Positions 12,601-39,778 of a DNA stretch of 64,000 nt are shown here, piece after piece. The stretch spans positions 39,067,426 to 39,131,425 of the forward strand of contig OZ024865.1 of assembly GCA_964017155.1 (NCBI GenBank). The letters run 5' to 3'. Made by a program: the position numbers and the translations under genes. Within the stretch, counting starts at the first letter, position 1; the number at the start of each line of letters is the position of its first letter. Origin of the DNA: Oasisia sp. SBJ-2009. Lineage: Eukaryota > Annelida > Polychaeta > Sabellida > Siboglinidae. Below the pieces are notes generated by a model that was given only the letters and a program-made list of their open reading frames with translations, made no database searches and was not told the DNA's origin.

Positions 12601-13217
12601 ATTGTGACCTTTTTGATTAATGAAAGTGCGCTTTTGTACATTTAAATTCATTCAAACTGTGACCATATACCAAAAGCTCTATAAAGAGCTAATCAAACAT
12701 TAATTTCAAATATTACACAACAGTTCACAAGTACCATTAGCAGTGACATGGCACATCCAACCTTCTTAAGTTGTAATTGTTTTAATAATCTTTATTGAGA
12801 AAGTCCAGAGGTGCTTCATTATTAAGGTAAACCTCGGAGGTTTGGCTCAAATTGACCACATTAGCAATTTTGTACAGTTTATTGAGAGAGAATTACTTTA
12901 TGATGACAGCAATAAGCAGTTCGCTAAATTACATTAAACTGGTGACCCCAAAAAGAGGTTCGACTTTAGATAGTTTAATTGCATATTTTAAAGTGTCAAA
13001 CGTCATCACCATCAGATCTAATGACATGGTGTTTACCGGTAGTCATACACATACACATCAGAACGTTTCCAGAATATATCTAATATGATACATTTCTATT
13101 CAACAGGGAACTTACAACGCCATAGTGACAATGGTTGGTATTGATGGCACACAATTCTTGTGCGCGGAGCTTGACGTTACCATTCCCATTCCCCCACCGG
13201 ATTATGAATATGACTAA
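6700..13217 (+). CDS. Secreted ML-domain, GM2-activator-like protein (four coding exons)
   Basis: Four coding exons join in frame to 147 codons plus stop: 6700-6832, 9436-9576, 10454-10512 and 13107-13217 (TAA 13215-13217). The junctions are phase 1, 1 and 0 with GT..AG borders (A|GTACGT, GTG|GTAAGT, CCA|GTAAGT). Exon 1 encodes a hydrophobic signal peptide (VLVVALIASMASS) and a first Cys. Exon 2 is Cys/His-rich and ends NTCPFRKG. Exons 3-4 read GTVKIDLKDQLFFPNP and GTYNAIVTMVGIDGTQFLCA. The order 'CPF+G ... G-Y---- G---GC' matches the C-terminal half of GM2-activator/ML-domain lipid-binding proteins, which carry lipids in lysosomes or outside cells. It is shorter than human GM2 activator (193 aa), and the N-terminal beta-strand region is hard to see. 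A phase 1-1 exon could be missing between exons 1 and 2, where the join makes Met-Met. Splicing is predicted, not observed. An MD-2- or NPC2-like role is also possible. Confidence 0.65.
7054..7387 (-). mobile_element. Interspersed TIR-type repeat 'GGGTNCCAG', copy 1
   Basis: Starts near GGGTGCCAGATCC and ends near CAGAGGAGTTGGC. It is an inverted copy of the repeat at 58.67-58.99 kb, with half-length copies at 16.85-17.06 and 54.03-54.18 kb. The ends look like inverted repeats (GAGGGTTCCAGCTC / GAGGTTGCCAGTTC), suggesting a small non-autonomous DNA element of about 330 bp. It lies in intron 1 of the ML-like gene. Confidence 0.55.
7622..9337. mobile_element. Large fold-back element with arms of about 450 bp
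   Basis: Left arm 7622-8081 and right arm 8886-9337 are inverted copies of each other, for example TTTGGTATAGCGCCACATCC on the left against its complement at 9290-9310. They enclose about 800 bases with no convincing ORF. A third, single copy of the arm occurs at 51.29-51.68 kb. The outer ends carry the GCGC..TATA-type tail also seen in the local SINEs, so this may be two repeats inserted in opposite directions rather than one fold-back transposon. Confidence 0.6.
9887..10095 (-). mobile_element. tRNA-derived SINE family A, copy 1
   Basis: On the minus strand the head carries a tRNA-like A box (TGGCTCAGGGGTAGAGC) and a perfect B box (GGTTCGAATCC), followed by a tail ending GGACTGGATACTGCGCTATA. 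The central body is shorter than in the copies at 51 and 62 kb. The RNA polymerase III boxes are intact here. Confidence 0.85.
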
Positions 13218-13377
13218 ACCCTCCGTTTCCCTGGAAACGGCCTCTGACTCATCGATTTATTCCTTGTTGGCCTTTGAACTCCTTTCTGTCAGCCGTTTGT
13301 GGTAGCTCTGTGCCATCGAGTTGACAATTGACAGCACAAAGTACACGACCATGACCATGATCAGTTTCTCAAATACC

Positions 13378-13478
13378 CATGACAACCAGCTCGAGTCCTG
13401 CAAGCAACAAACGCGTTACCGTGACAACGAGCTTGAATCCTGCAAACAACAAACATGTTACCATGACAACCAGCTTGA
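13378..13478. repeat. 44-bp tandem repeat (about 2.3 copies)
   Basis: The unit CATGACAACCAGCTCGAGTC... recurs at about 13378, 13422 and 13460 within the predicted 3' UTR of the ML-like gene. Confidence 0.8.
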
Positions 13479-13647
13479 ATTTTTTCACAAATTTATATTG
13501 TGTCATTGTTGTGATTTACACCAAACCACATGATCAGACGGCCAGTCACCGCCTAAAGGTGATCGATGACATTTCTACCATAGAATATTTCTCAACTTAT
13601 AACATGACTGACATTTTCCATGTTATTGTGAAAAGTTTGAGACTGCA

Positions 13648-13686
13648 TTTTGTCACTACATAAAATATTTCTGTAGTGACAAAATA
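13648..13686. other. Perfect 13-bp hairpin in predicted 3' UTR
   Basis: TTTTGTCACTACA is followed after 11 bases by its exact complement TGTAGTGACAAAA. As RNA it would form a stable stem-loop inside the predicted 3' UTR. A role is unknown. Confidence 0.5.
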
Positions 13687-14013
13687 TGACATTGTATATG
13701 AGATATATAATACTGAACAATTTGCCTATGAAGTGTTTGCTACTGCTGGTGTCAATTCATGTAACTGTGTAATCAGAACTGCCGTATATAGCATTGTAGT
13801 GTATGAAATGCATTAGTTGAGTTACCAACAGCATTTTAATGAGTCATATTTGCTGCTTCAATGGTCTCATAATTTATACAATGTTTAAATATTTTATACT
13901 TTTTTATTGATGAAATGTATCACTTTGCGGATGTGTGCTAAGTTACAGCTTGGCATCATATTGCACTATACAAGCTTGGCACAATAGAGTAAGATTGCAG
14001 CTATCCATGGGCA

Positions 14014-14152
14014 TCATATGATATGATATGATATGATATGATATGATATGATATGATATGATATGATATGATATGATATGATATGATATGATATGATATG
14101 ATATGATATGATATATGATATGATATGATATGATATGATATATCATCATATC
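14014..14152. repeat. (ATATG)n pentanucleotide array
   Basis: About 26 near-perfect ATATG units, flanked by CCATGGGCATCATATG and its approximate complement CATATCATACCCATGGG. The whole block can fold into one long imperfect hairpin. Confidence 0.95.
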
Positions 14153-14448
14153 ATACCCATGGGAATTATATCACGCCACAGTTCTATTTTATTGATGTAT
14201 TTCACTTAGTACTACTAACAACCACTGTCTACATACTTGATTTTAATGTGTACTTTCATTTACTATGTGATTAAAATTATTAAGTTTTATGCAGCCTCCT
14301 ATGTGCAAAATGTATCTCCATTCTATGGACAATAAAGTTATTGATATTATGATATATTATCCACGATTTAGAGGGTTTAACGAAATATACTAATTCTATA
14401 TTAATTGATTCTTCTCAACAAATACCACGGTGTGATTTAGTAAATTAG

Positions 14449-14630
14449 TTACCTCTCAAGAAACTGTTTATTTTCTCCGTATATTTCGGCAGTCTCTCAC
14501 AGCCTTCTTCAGCAGACTAAATTTCACAGTCGTGTCACATGACTTAAATCATGTGAAATTCAGTCCACTGAAGAAGGCTGTGAGAAACAGCTGAAATATT
14601 CAGAGAAAAGAAAAGTTTCTTGAGAGGTAA
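14449..14630. mobile_element. Palindromic MITE, copy 1
   Basis: Ends TTACCTCTCAAGAAAC and GTTTCTTGAGAGGTAA are exact inverted complements. Internal CACAGCCTTCTTCAG is mirrored by CTGAAGAAGGCTGTG. A second copy with the same ends lies at 21.08-21.32 kb. No ORF, so non-autonomous. Confidence 0.8.
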
Positions 14631-14795
14631 ATAATTTATTAAATGACATGAACGAAAAACTGGATCATTTCATTCAAAGATCACTTGTGTAGTTGTCAAT
14701 TTGTGTTGCCATGTCATTTTATTTGATTGACTGACTGAAATGTTTGCAATCTCATGCATACGTATTCTGGGATACTTTCAGTGGATGGTAAAAAA

Positions 14796-15105
14796 GTTAA
14801 GGTGCGTTCTTATATAGCACAGTATCTAGTCTTCAAAACTCCTCAAAGGGCTTAACACTTTACTCCCTGGCAGACCTGTTCAATCAAACACCATCTTTAC
14901 TTCTTTGGGAAGCATTCAGCCATGCTGTAATCACTGCACGAAGATTACTCGTACACATATGTCCACCTCTATCTATAGTCAGATACTCATACAACTGAGT
15001 GAACTGGTGCAATGTTGAAAACTTTCCCAACTTTGACACAGCAACATAAGATTTGAACCCGGGTTCTCTTACTCGAAAGTCCGTAACTCTAGGCACTGCG
15101 ACACT
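14796..15105 (-). mobile_element. tRNA-derived SINE family A, copy 2 (decayed)
   Basis: Minus-strand copy with the tail at 14805-14870 and a degraded tRNA-like head near 15040-15100. The A and B boxes are mutated, so transcription by RNA polymerase III is unlikely. Confidence 0.75.
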
Positions 15106-15213
15106 GCGTTACTATTTGAATGAGAAACGGAATGGGTCCAGAGAAGAACGCAGTAACATCAACATGGTTGCTCACATCAATGACAGTTCAATATCGAAAA
15201 CAAACTGCCTTTA

Positions 15214-15576
15214 TCAGGGCTGCCTACTTAACAAAATATTTTTCCGTAATGGTCACGTGGGTGGATGTGTCGGGTTTGTAACTAAATCCCACGTCATCAA
15301 AACGTTGATGAATTGTTTCTATCCCGCTAGTCTGAGTTTGCCCCCTGCCACAGCAGCCACCGGCTTCATTTACTGATAAATTGCAACAAACGAATTATTA
15401 CATTTTCTTAGGCAGACCACTGGGTATGAACTTGAGTGTTGCAGTTCTTTGATGTGCATACTAGTCTGAAGTCTGATATGCTTATTTCCGTAATACAGGG
15501 GCAGTTTCCGTACTACCGTTATCTGAGGTCAATTTCTGTAGTGATTACGGAAAATCCATAATGGTAGACAGCCCTG
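15214..15576. mobile_element. Non-autonomous DNA element with CAGGGCTGCCTAC termini, copy A
   Basis: Left end CAGGGCTGCCTAC and right end GTAGACAGCCCTG are 13-bp inverted repeats with one mismatch. CTTTAT directly flanks both ends and is a likely target-site duplication. The same family, about 750 bp long, occurs at 35.02-35.78 kb. CAGGG termini are typical of hAT-type elements, but the duplication seen is only 6 bp, so the superfamily stays open. Confidence 0.7.
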
Positions 15577-15713
15577 CTTTATGCAGAAGAATGTCACTAA
15601 ACAAAAAGCGACTTTTGAAAAAGGTTGGATACCCTGTTTGGGTCTGCGACTGTTCAAGTCAAGCACTGAATACAACTGTGGAGCTACGAAGGGGTGTAAA
15701 TGGAGATACTCAC

Positions 15714-32318
<16,605 letters not shown>

Positions 32319-32487
32319 CTACAAGTGCGATAAATCGTGTCAGGAATGGGGTCAAATATGTTATGAATTCCTAAAAAATAACTTCCATTTTTAACCCCAG
32401 AAACGCCACCGAAAAGATCCCACTAAAAAATTAAATTCCAAATCCACTTGTACTGCAGACGTGTAATCTACAAGTACGATAAATCGT

Positions 32488-33180
32488 GTCAGGAATGGGG
32501 TCAAATATGGAATTGGTATTTATTCTGAAAACTGTCGGAACTGGAATAATTCTTTTAGAGCAGCTGACATCAGCCAATGAAATTAACTTATTCGAGTGAC
32601 ATTTTATGACGAGTAGAGCTGATATCAGCCAATGAAACTGACTTATTCGAGTGACGTTTCATGACGAGTAGTGGTACTTTAACATTGTCTGATTAAACAT
32701 GATTATGTTTTCGAGCACAAGTGGATTTTGAATTGAATTTTTCAGTGGGATGTTTTAGTTGGAGTTTGCGAGGTGAAAGGAAGTAATTTTTGGGGAATTT
32801 TATTTTATAAATTCCTAAAAAATAACTTTGAATGACCTCGTCCGATGACTGTAGATGTGTAATCTATTAAAAAATGACGACTAGTGCGATAAACCGTGTC
32901 AGGAATGGGGTCAAATATGTTATAAACCTTCCAGTTTCACCTCACAAACTCCAACTAAAAAAAAATTCAACTGAAAAATTCATTTTCAAATCCACTTACT
33001 TGTGCACGAAAACATGATGATGTTTAATCAGATATCGTTAAAGTACCACTACTAGTATTGAAACGTCACTCGAATAAGTCAATTTCTTTGGCTGATATAA
33101 GCTGCTGCAAAAGAATTATTCCAATTCTGACAGTTTCCAGAATAAATACCTATTCCAGAATGGATCAGACCCCATGAATT
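32488..33180. mobile_element. Fold-back element with arms of about 250-300 bp
   Basis: Left arm 32488-32790 (TGGTATTTATTCTGAAAACT ... GGAGTTTGCGAGGTGAAAG) is mirrored by the right arm 32928-33180. Between them, at 32838-32922, lies a third copy of the VMP1 acceptor region that includes the coding end ATGACCTCGTCCGATGAC. The element seems to have captured a piece of the adjacent exon. Confidence 0.65.
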
Positions 33181-35022
33181 TTATTTGTCACACAAAAGGT
33201 TGTCTCACTTGTCTGACACTGACAGTGGCTGTTCTATTACCCAGAATCATCCTGAGGTGGAAATTATTAGCAGGAAGTCCACTAAACGAGGTGTTTTGAA
33301 TGTTGGAACCTGGCATCAGACAATGTCTGCAACATACTGCCATACAGAACTGTAATTACTGAATGTGGTTACCATGGGTACAAGTTCAACAGCAAAATCT
33401 AAATATTCAAAACGCAAACAGTTCCTGGTTTCCCCCCCCCCCCCACAATGTTGAAGGGAGTTAACAAAACAAAGAACTACCAGTCTCAGTTTAAATGTAC
33501 ACAATAAAATATGTACAAGAAAGTGAGTTATAAATTATTTTGTAATAAGTATATACTCAAATTTATAGACAACGTTCTCAGTGATTCAGGCGAAGCATGC
33601 CTCAAAATTCTAAACTCAATATTACCAGCTGGCTTTTCTGCCACATTTAAGGTCAGTGTATTTAGATCTCGAAGAATATTTAGGTAAACACGCCAACATG
33701 CAAGCTGTAACAACATGCAGTGACTGGCCCACATCTCAAATCAACAACTGTGAACATCAATAATAGATAGACACCCGTTCTACTATAATAAAACATTCTG
33801 GAACATACAGTGAACAAACATCGAAATGTCCCCCCCCCCAAATTGCCACTACTGATACTAACTTGCAAGAGAGACAATGCATGCTCCCTATGGTGTAGAA
33901 TAATCAAAATCTTGAAATGTATTCTACCAAATATTGCTGTCTTATTAATGCAAACTTACCCAGACCGTGAGGATGCTTCTGATGTTCTGAGGCACTGAAT
34001 TATTGGCCCAGAATCTCCAACATTCAAGTAACAAACATCTGGTCATCTATATACAGTACCTGTGTCTTCTTAAAACACTCATGTTTAAATTTGACTTATA
34101 TTCAATGTCAACAACATGAATGTAATTGCTTTCTTTCTTTCATGTGTTGATTGTAATGGCAAACATTTAACATCTGAATTATTCAAAGATGAAAAAGGCG
34201 CTACATCTGTCCATATAAACCATTCCCAAAAGGTTCAGTTTGTATACATCCAAGAAGATCATCATAATTCCTGCCTTAACAATTACTTGCTCATGAATAC
34301 TCAAACATCAGTGTCATTTACAATGCATTTGAATTCAGTTTCCTGATGAGAAAATAAAAACTTGAATAAAAAACCGCATGCGTGGCTAAAAGTAACAAAT
34401 CAAACTAACACTGACACATAAGACTGCTCGCTGGTGTGTTCTATATAATGATGGGCAGTCAGCGACAACAACTGATGATGTCATCATGACTGACTATTTT
34501 GGAGTATGTTTGGCCTTCTGTACTGTCATTGACACTCAAACCTCAAACACCCAAAAGTGCTTCATTCCTCTGAAAAATCCATCTGATGCTCAACTACTTT
34601 AAACTGCATCTTCTACTATAATTGGCACACACAAAAATCCATTCCTTTAATGATCTCCAAGAACATTAAATTCCACCCTTCCTTGAAGTCTGACTCTTTC
34701 CGAAGTGGTAGTCTTATACTAGCATCTCTCAGCCATCCCCCTCACCTCCAAGTCTATGTGGTGAAATAGTAACTGTTGGGCAATGCATCGTTAAACAAGT
34801 AAAGTAAGTTAAGCTCAGAGCAGCAGCAGTGGCAGGTGTCCATGCTTTGAATCAGACCATGCGACTATAGGCTGAATTATACAGTGAATAAGTTCTTAAG
34901 AAGCAATTAGATTAACGGTAGTGTTTCCCATCTGGCTTAAGCAGTTTAGATTGTAAATCTTTACACAGGGATACTGCTGGTATGTACTTGTAATAGTCCA
35001 AGATCTTATTTTTAAATACAGT
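33181..35022. other. Gene-free AT-rich stretch
   Basis: I see no supported exon, RNA gene or complete element. It has two poly-C tracts (about 33428-33446 and 33830-33839). It may be 5' intron or upstream DNA of VMP1. Confidence 0.5.
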
Positions 35023-35778
35023 ACAGGGCTGCCTACTTGAAAAAAAATGTTCCTGTAAAATTATCATGGGATCATGAGGGGTGGAGGGGGGATGGTGGTG
35101 GTGGGGGGGGGGGACTACCATTATATTAAAGAGATTTTTTTTTACTCTAGGTCTAGGGACACATTTGTCTTCTGTCTGCTCCTGGTCAATCTGACAAAAC
35201 AGGAAGTAGGTCACTGATGGGTCCTTTTGAGTTGGAAAACATGACTTCTTGTGGCTAAACTGTCCATGAAAATTGTCCTGAGTAGTTGCCAATATATACT
35301 GAAATATACTGGATAGATACCCATGCATGCTGCGATAAAAACCTGGACTTGTATAAGGGAGAGTTCCTCTTATCCATACCACCCTACAGTCATTAATCAA
35401 GCCTTTCCAAGTGACAGTCAGCCCATTCCCTGGCTGTAACTAAATCCAAGTCAATAAAACTTTGAAGAATTGTTTCTTTCCATAGTTTGGGTGTGTTCCC
35501 TGTCCAACCACTACAGCATCCACAGCTTCGTTTACTGATAAATTGTAACAAGTGAATTATTAAATTTTCTTATGCATAACCACTGGGTATGAACTTGTCA
35601 GGACATTAGTTTAAGTTTCAACAGTTCTTTGATGTGTATACTTAGTATACTAGTCTGAAGTCTGTTATGATTATTTCCGTAATACAGAAACAGTTGCAGT
35701 ACTAGTACTAGGTACCGTAATCTCACATCAATTTCCGTAATGATTATGAAACATCTGTAATATGGTGGGCAGCCCTGA
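35023..35778. mobile_element. CAGGGCTGCC element, copy B
   Basis: Left end CAGGGCTGCCTACTT and right end GGTGGGCAGCCCTG. Internal blocks (TTTACTGATAAATTG, CCACTGGGTATGAACTTG, TTATTTCCGTAATACAG) match copy A at 15.2 kb. It is longer, carrying a poly-G tract at 35081-35112. No clear target duplication and no ORF. Confidence 0.7.
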
Positions 35779-36424
35779 CAATATGTCCTACACATGTGAC
35801 AAATACATGCATATGTAGAAGAGGAAGGTGGTCTTAGCGCCATTTAGCAGATACAATGCTATTATCTTAGTCCTCGGGCACACCAGCAGTATGTAAGACA
35901 GTCTGGTATACTGACTGACCTGCACAGGACATGAGAATCAACTCAGTTGCCAAGAGGTGGCACTTAGGTAGTGAGTGATAAGTTGATAATTACACTCAAA
36001 CTACTTATGTTCCTACAGAAAGCTAAATCATATGTCAGACTTTTGTCAATGACAGTCATCAAGGCTACATCAGATATTCTTCATCAGTAGCCAATTTACA
36101 GTTGACCTTAGAATAAATCAGGATGAAATACTCACATTCCCTTAAGTTACTAGATTTATATCAGACTTACTGTACACTTGCACTGGCAATGGTCTAATGG
36201 TCAACACATAGTTGTAGATATAACATACATTCCCGATGTCAGATCAGATCAGTTACATTAATGCCAACTTACTTTATTTATAATTTGTAACGTCAACATA
36301 TGGAAATGTGCAAAGGTCAACAAAGTTGTGTACAGTGATGCAAACTGTCAAATGAGAGTCAAGCTTTGACTTTGTACTACTGTGTCAAATTTTGGGCAAG
36401 TCTGTTTACTCTACGATGCTTCCA
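35779..36424. other. Non-coding stretch
   Basis: No supported feature is seen between the CAGGG element and the SINE remnant. Confidence 0.45.
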
Positions 36425-36612
36425 CCCAATCAACTGCATGAATGAGTGCATGACTATAGACACTGGTGGATATTTGTGTAGGTTTCATGTATTAATTGCA
36501 ACATGGCTGAATGCGTCCCAGAGAAATCAAGATGGTGTTTGATTGAACAGGGAGTAAAATGTAAAGCACTTTGTGAAGTTCTAAAGACGGGATATTCTGC
36601 TACATAAGAACT
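36425..36612 (+). mobile_element. tRNA-derived SINE family A, 5'-truncated
   Basis: Body and tail only: GACTATAGACACTGGTGGAT ... AAATGTAAAGCACTTTGTGA ... TACATAAGAACTTATG. The tRNA head is absent, as with 5'-truncated retroposition. Confidence 0.75.
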
Positions 36613-38939
36613 TATGTTTTATTTATACTCTATAGTTGCATGTGGGTCAGGGAGGGGAGGGGGGGGGGGTTTATACACCATATTTGGGAATGTTTCCTTC
36701 TCTGTTGTCACTGTTTGCACCAAGCACTGTGTGAAATCTAGACTTCATCAAATGTTCTGTGAAGTAGCCTCCTGTTCTTGAATATGTACTTAGATGTATT
36801 ACCTTATACAGAAGCAATAGCTGGAAGGTAATGACTGGTTCATCTTAAACTTTAGAGATGGGTTACACCAGGAGAGAGATGGAGAGGATGGCCAGACAGA
36901 AAACACTGGCGTTCCTTGGACGATGGCCTATGCTCCTAGTGAGCAAACAGGCATAAGTAAGAAGTCATTAACTCAATGGGGCAAGTTGGATAATCTTCAG
37001 TGATTACTGATTAGATGGCCTGGCCTATGCACCAACCAGTCAACAGTTGCGATGCGCATGCATAGGCAGCATAGTGCATAAATGGGGAAAAATGAAATAC
37101 ACATGAAAGTGTGTACACAAAACTACAAATGTGTTGCTCAAAAACCAGCAAAGTAGTTCTACAATCAGAGCAAGTTTCAACTAGTAACACTGTCTGCTTG
37201 ATTGAATAAATGACGGAAGATTATATTACTGAATTGCATAGTTTATGTGTAACATGCATTTGTGACATATTTTCTGAACCCTAGAGTGTTTTTTTATATT
37301 TATTTATGTTATTTTTATTGCCATATATCACAATAGCATTTGTATACAAGACAAGTGCTGAATTTTATTCAAATGAAAAAAATAGAAAAACACAAGTTTG
37401 CTAGTTTATACAAAACCCATCACCATATCACGCACCATACATGATTAATTATGTTGTTGATCAGTATCCTACCTGTGTGACATCTACAAGTTTTTTTAGA
37501 TCATACAAAGTATGAGATGGCACACCAAAAGTTGACACCTTAATGAAAACCATTAGTCACACACATCAGTTTTTTATGGACTTCACAATTCAGTAGAAGG
37601 TAGTAGGAATAAAACAAACAATTGGTTGCCTGCTGCTCCGATAGTGCAATAAAAAAAGTAATTTGAATTTAGAAAATGTCACCCTATATGTCATTCTCCA
37701 AAAACAATGGACCAGAATAATTTTAGACCAACCTGAATGTTCTCATGTCTAAACAATTGAAGAAGTTTTGTTTGTGCAATGCAATTTTTGTTAGGAGGTG
37801 ACCACATCACCCATATCTCCCAAATTAGCAATACTTTCAGTACTGATGATCTGACTGTAACATTGACTAAGACAGCATAATATGTGCATATTATTATTAT
37901 TGTTGTTCTTCCTGGCTGCTTTGTAGAGCAGCGAGGTTTACTGTTGCACTGCTCTATCTCTGGTTATTCTTACCCTACAATACTCCCATCCAAACCACCT
38001 CCTTCCAAATTTGTTCTCTTTCTAAAATACTTCATTATACACTGTACATAGCATGCAATCATCCTATCTCATCATGACAGTCGATCCCCATTCCTATGGC
38101 CTTGAAATCCCTCTGCCAAAGTTTTCTTTGGTAAAAAAAGAGAGACTATATCCTCACATATGACAACACTAAAATAATCTTGATGTTGTGTTCAAGTGTC
38201 CTTAAATTATTAGTTCTAAATGGAACATCTTCTTCATCATAATAGTCTTGAAGTAAACCCAGCTGCCCCAGCGATGAAACTGACCACATAGATCAGGATA
38301 ATATAATGAAGGAGATGTACAGAGATGGCCGATCGTTTACTTTCTGATCTAACCATGAATACGACCTCTTATAGTTATAGCTGTCAAACTTCTTCTCACA
38401 TATATATGTATACACACACACGAGGCTACAATAAAAAATCATTTAAATTCATGAAAAGAATGAAATTCACAAAACAAATGCAACAGTTTTGTACGAGTTT
38501 GTTTTGTGAATTTTATTTGTTTCATATAACATATGTGAGAAGTTTGGTGGCTTAAGTTGTTTTTGTTTTCATGGTTAGGGCAGAAAGGAAAATATTGCGG
38601 CAAGATGTTTACCTAATCTGTCCTGCAACCATTTCTAATAATTTCAAGACATTCAAGTCCTTTTTTAATATTCATAAAAAACGCACACAACCAATCTAGC
38701 CAAAAAGCTAATTAATATTGATAATGACGTTTAGTTACGAATTCATTTATAGTGGTCCATATTCCGAAAGTGTCTTGTATATTCGAGTTAGTCGCAAATG
38801 GCAAAAAGCTGGCGAAATGTCAATCAATATGTTTGGGCGATAATGAAAGGTTTTCAGGCAAAAGGGTGAATCGTGCATCAAAAACAAACGCTCGGTGATT
38901 TCGGTGACTTTCACTGCCATGCCGATACTACAACACTTC
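36613..38939. other. Non-coding, mostly unique AT-rich DNA
   Basis: It contains a poly-G tract (36648-36670) and a small inverted repeat near 38455-38520 (TTCACAAAACAAA / TTTGTTTTGTGAA). No gene, complete element or RNA is supported. Confidence 0.45.
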
Positions 38940-39368
38940 TCAAACCAGCACGGGAACATGCGTTAGAAACGAAAACAGCCGTACCAACTCATGTTTGCGT
39001 CCTCGTGTAGATAGTCTTCGGCGCACGAGTTCCCCTCGCAATCTGACAACTGTCATTACAGAGTAATCAATCGGGGTAGAAATGGGGATTATCACGCCAT
39101 CGCAGGCGTGGGAACCTTCGAAACCACCGTTCATTTTAGAAAATTCAAATGAGTACCCGATCGTACGCGACATGTTTTCGCTCAGCCTACCTGTATCCAA
39201 ATGAACCGTGTGCGTTTCGCATAAGATTCCGATCAAAGACACCAAAATAATCAATAATCTACATCCCGTACTGTGACCGTAATGTAAGCCACTGGAACAC
39301 GTCACTCGAATCAGACGACTCTCCTTGGATGGAGGTTGTCGCGCGTACGACCTGGTCACGACGTTCAA
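38940..39368 (-). CDS. Uncertain ORF with a SAP-like motif (142 aa)
   Basis: A minus-strand frame in a CpG-rich island-like block. It contains a hydrophobic segment (CRLLIILVSLIGIL) that could be a signal anchor. Near its end it has MTVVRLRGELVRRRLSTRGR followed by KHELVRLF, which fits the SAP DNA-binding motif (L--EL--R-LSTRG-K-ELV). A possible donor (ACAG|GTAGGC near 39190) lies inside, so only part may be coding. It may be a first exon, a transposon remnant or chance. The block also lies where a VMP1 promoter might be, upstream on the same strand. No confident identity. Confidence 0.25.
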   Translation of the reverse strand: MNVVTRSYARQPPSKESRLIRVTCSSGLHYGHSTGCRLLIILVSLIGILCETHTVHLDTGRLSENMSRTIGYSFEFSKMNGGFEGSHACDGVIIPISTPIDYSVMTVVRLRGELVRRRLSTRGRKHELVRLFSFLTHVPVLV

Positions 39369-39589
39369 ATACGAATTACCAGACAGAGAACGGAACCTTA
39401 GTTACGATGCAATCGCTGTTCTCTTTCGTAAAGGAAAGACTGCAGTGCTTTGTATTGCATGCACTTTAAATACATTTCCACATATTTAAACTGTATAAAA
39501 TATAACCAACATCAATACATGCATCTCTAAAAAAAACGAGATACGCTTGGCTGTCAGTGTTAGGGCAGTCCACAGAGCACAGTTTATTT

Positions 39590-39620
39590 TCACATTGGCG
39601 GCCATGTTGACGTTTTGTCA
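39590..39620 (-). promoter_or_regulatory. YY1-type motif near the CpG-rich block
   Basis: The minus strand reads CAACATGGCCGCC, matching the YY1 element often found just downstream of housekeeping promoters. It could mark the VMP1 transcription start, since VMP1 reads leftward from here, but no spliced first exon was established. Confidence 0.25.
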
Positions 39621-39778
39621 GATAAAGAAACTGTACCTGATTTTTTTATTTCTACACAGTCACTGCAATCGTGTCATTAACATACTCATAAAATTTCATC
39701 AAAATCACATACCTCTGGCTTGTGCGTTGCCTATTGACCAACATTTAGCATGTTTTTCTGCATCCGCAGGGTCGTAAA

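Larger units (their letters stand above)
13218..14345 (+). other. Predicted 3' UTR of the ML-like gene
   Basis: It runs from the stop codon to an AATAAA at 14331-14336, the first well-placed signal in a suitable context. It contains the tandem repeat, hairpin and pentanucleotide array listed separately. No other coding potential is seen, and the exact end is inferred. Confidence 0.45.

Noticed and set aside
34912..35400. 162-residue minus-strand frame
   Set aside because: Crosses a poly-G tract and the CAGGG-ended element; His/Pro run from low complexity.
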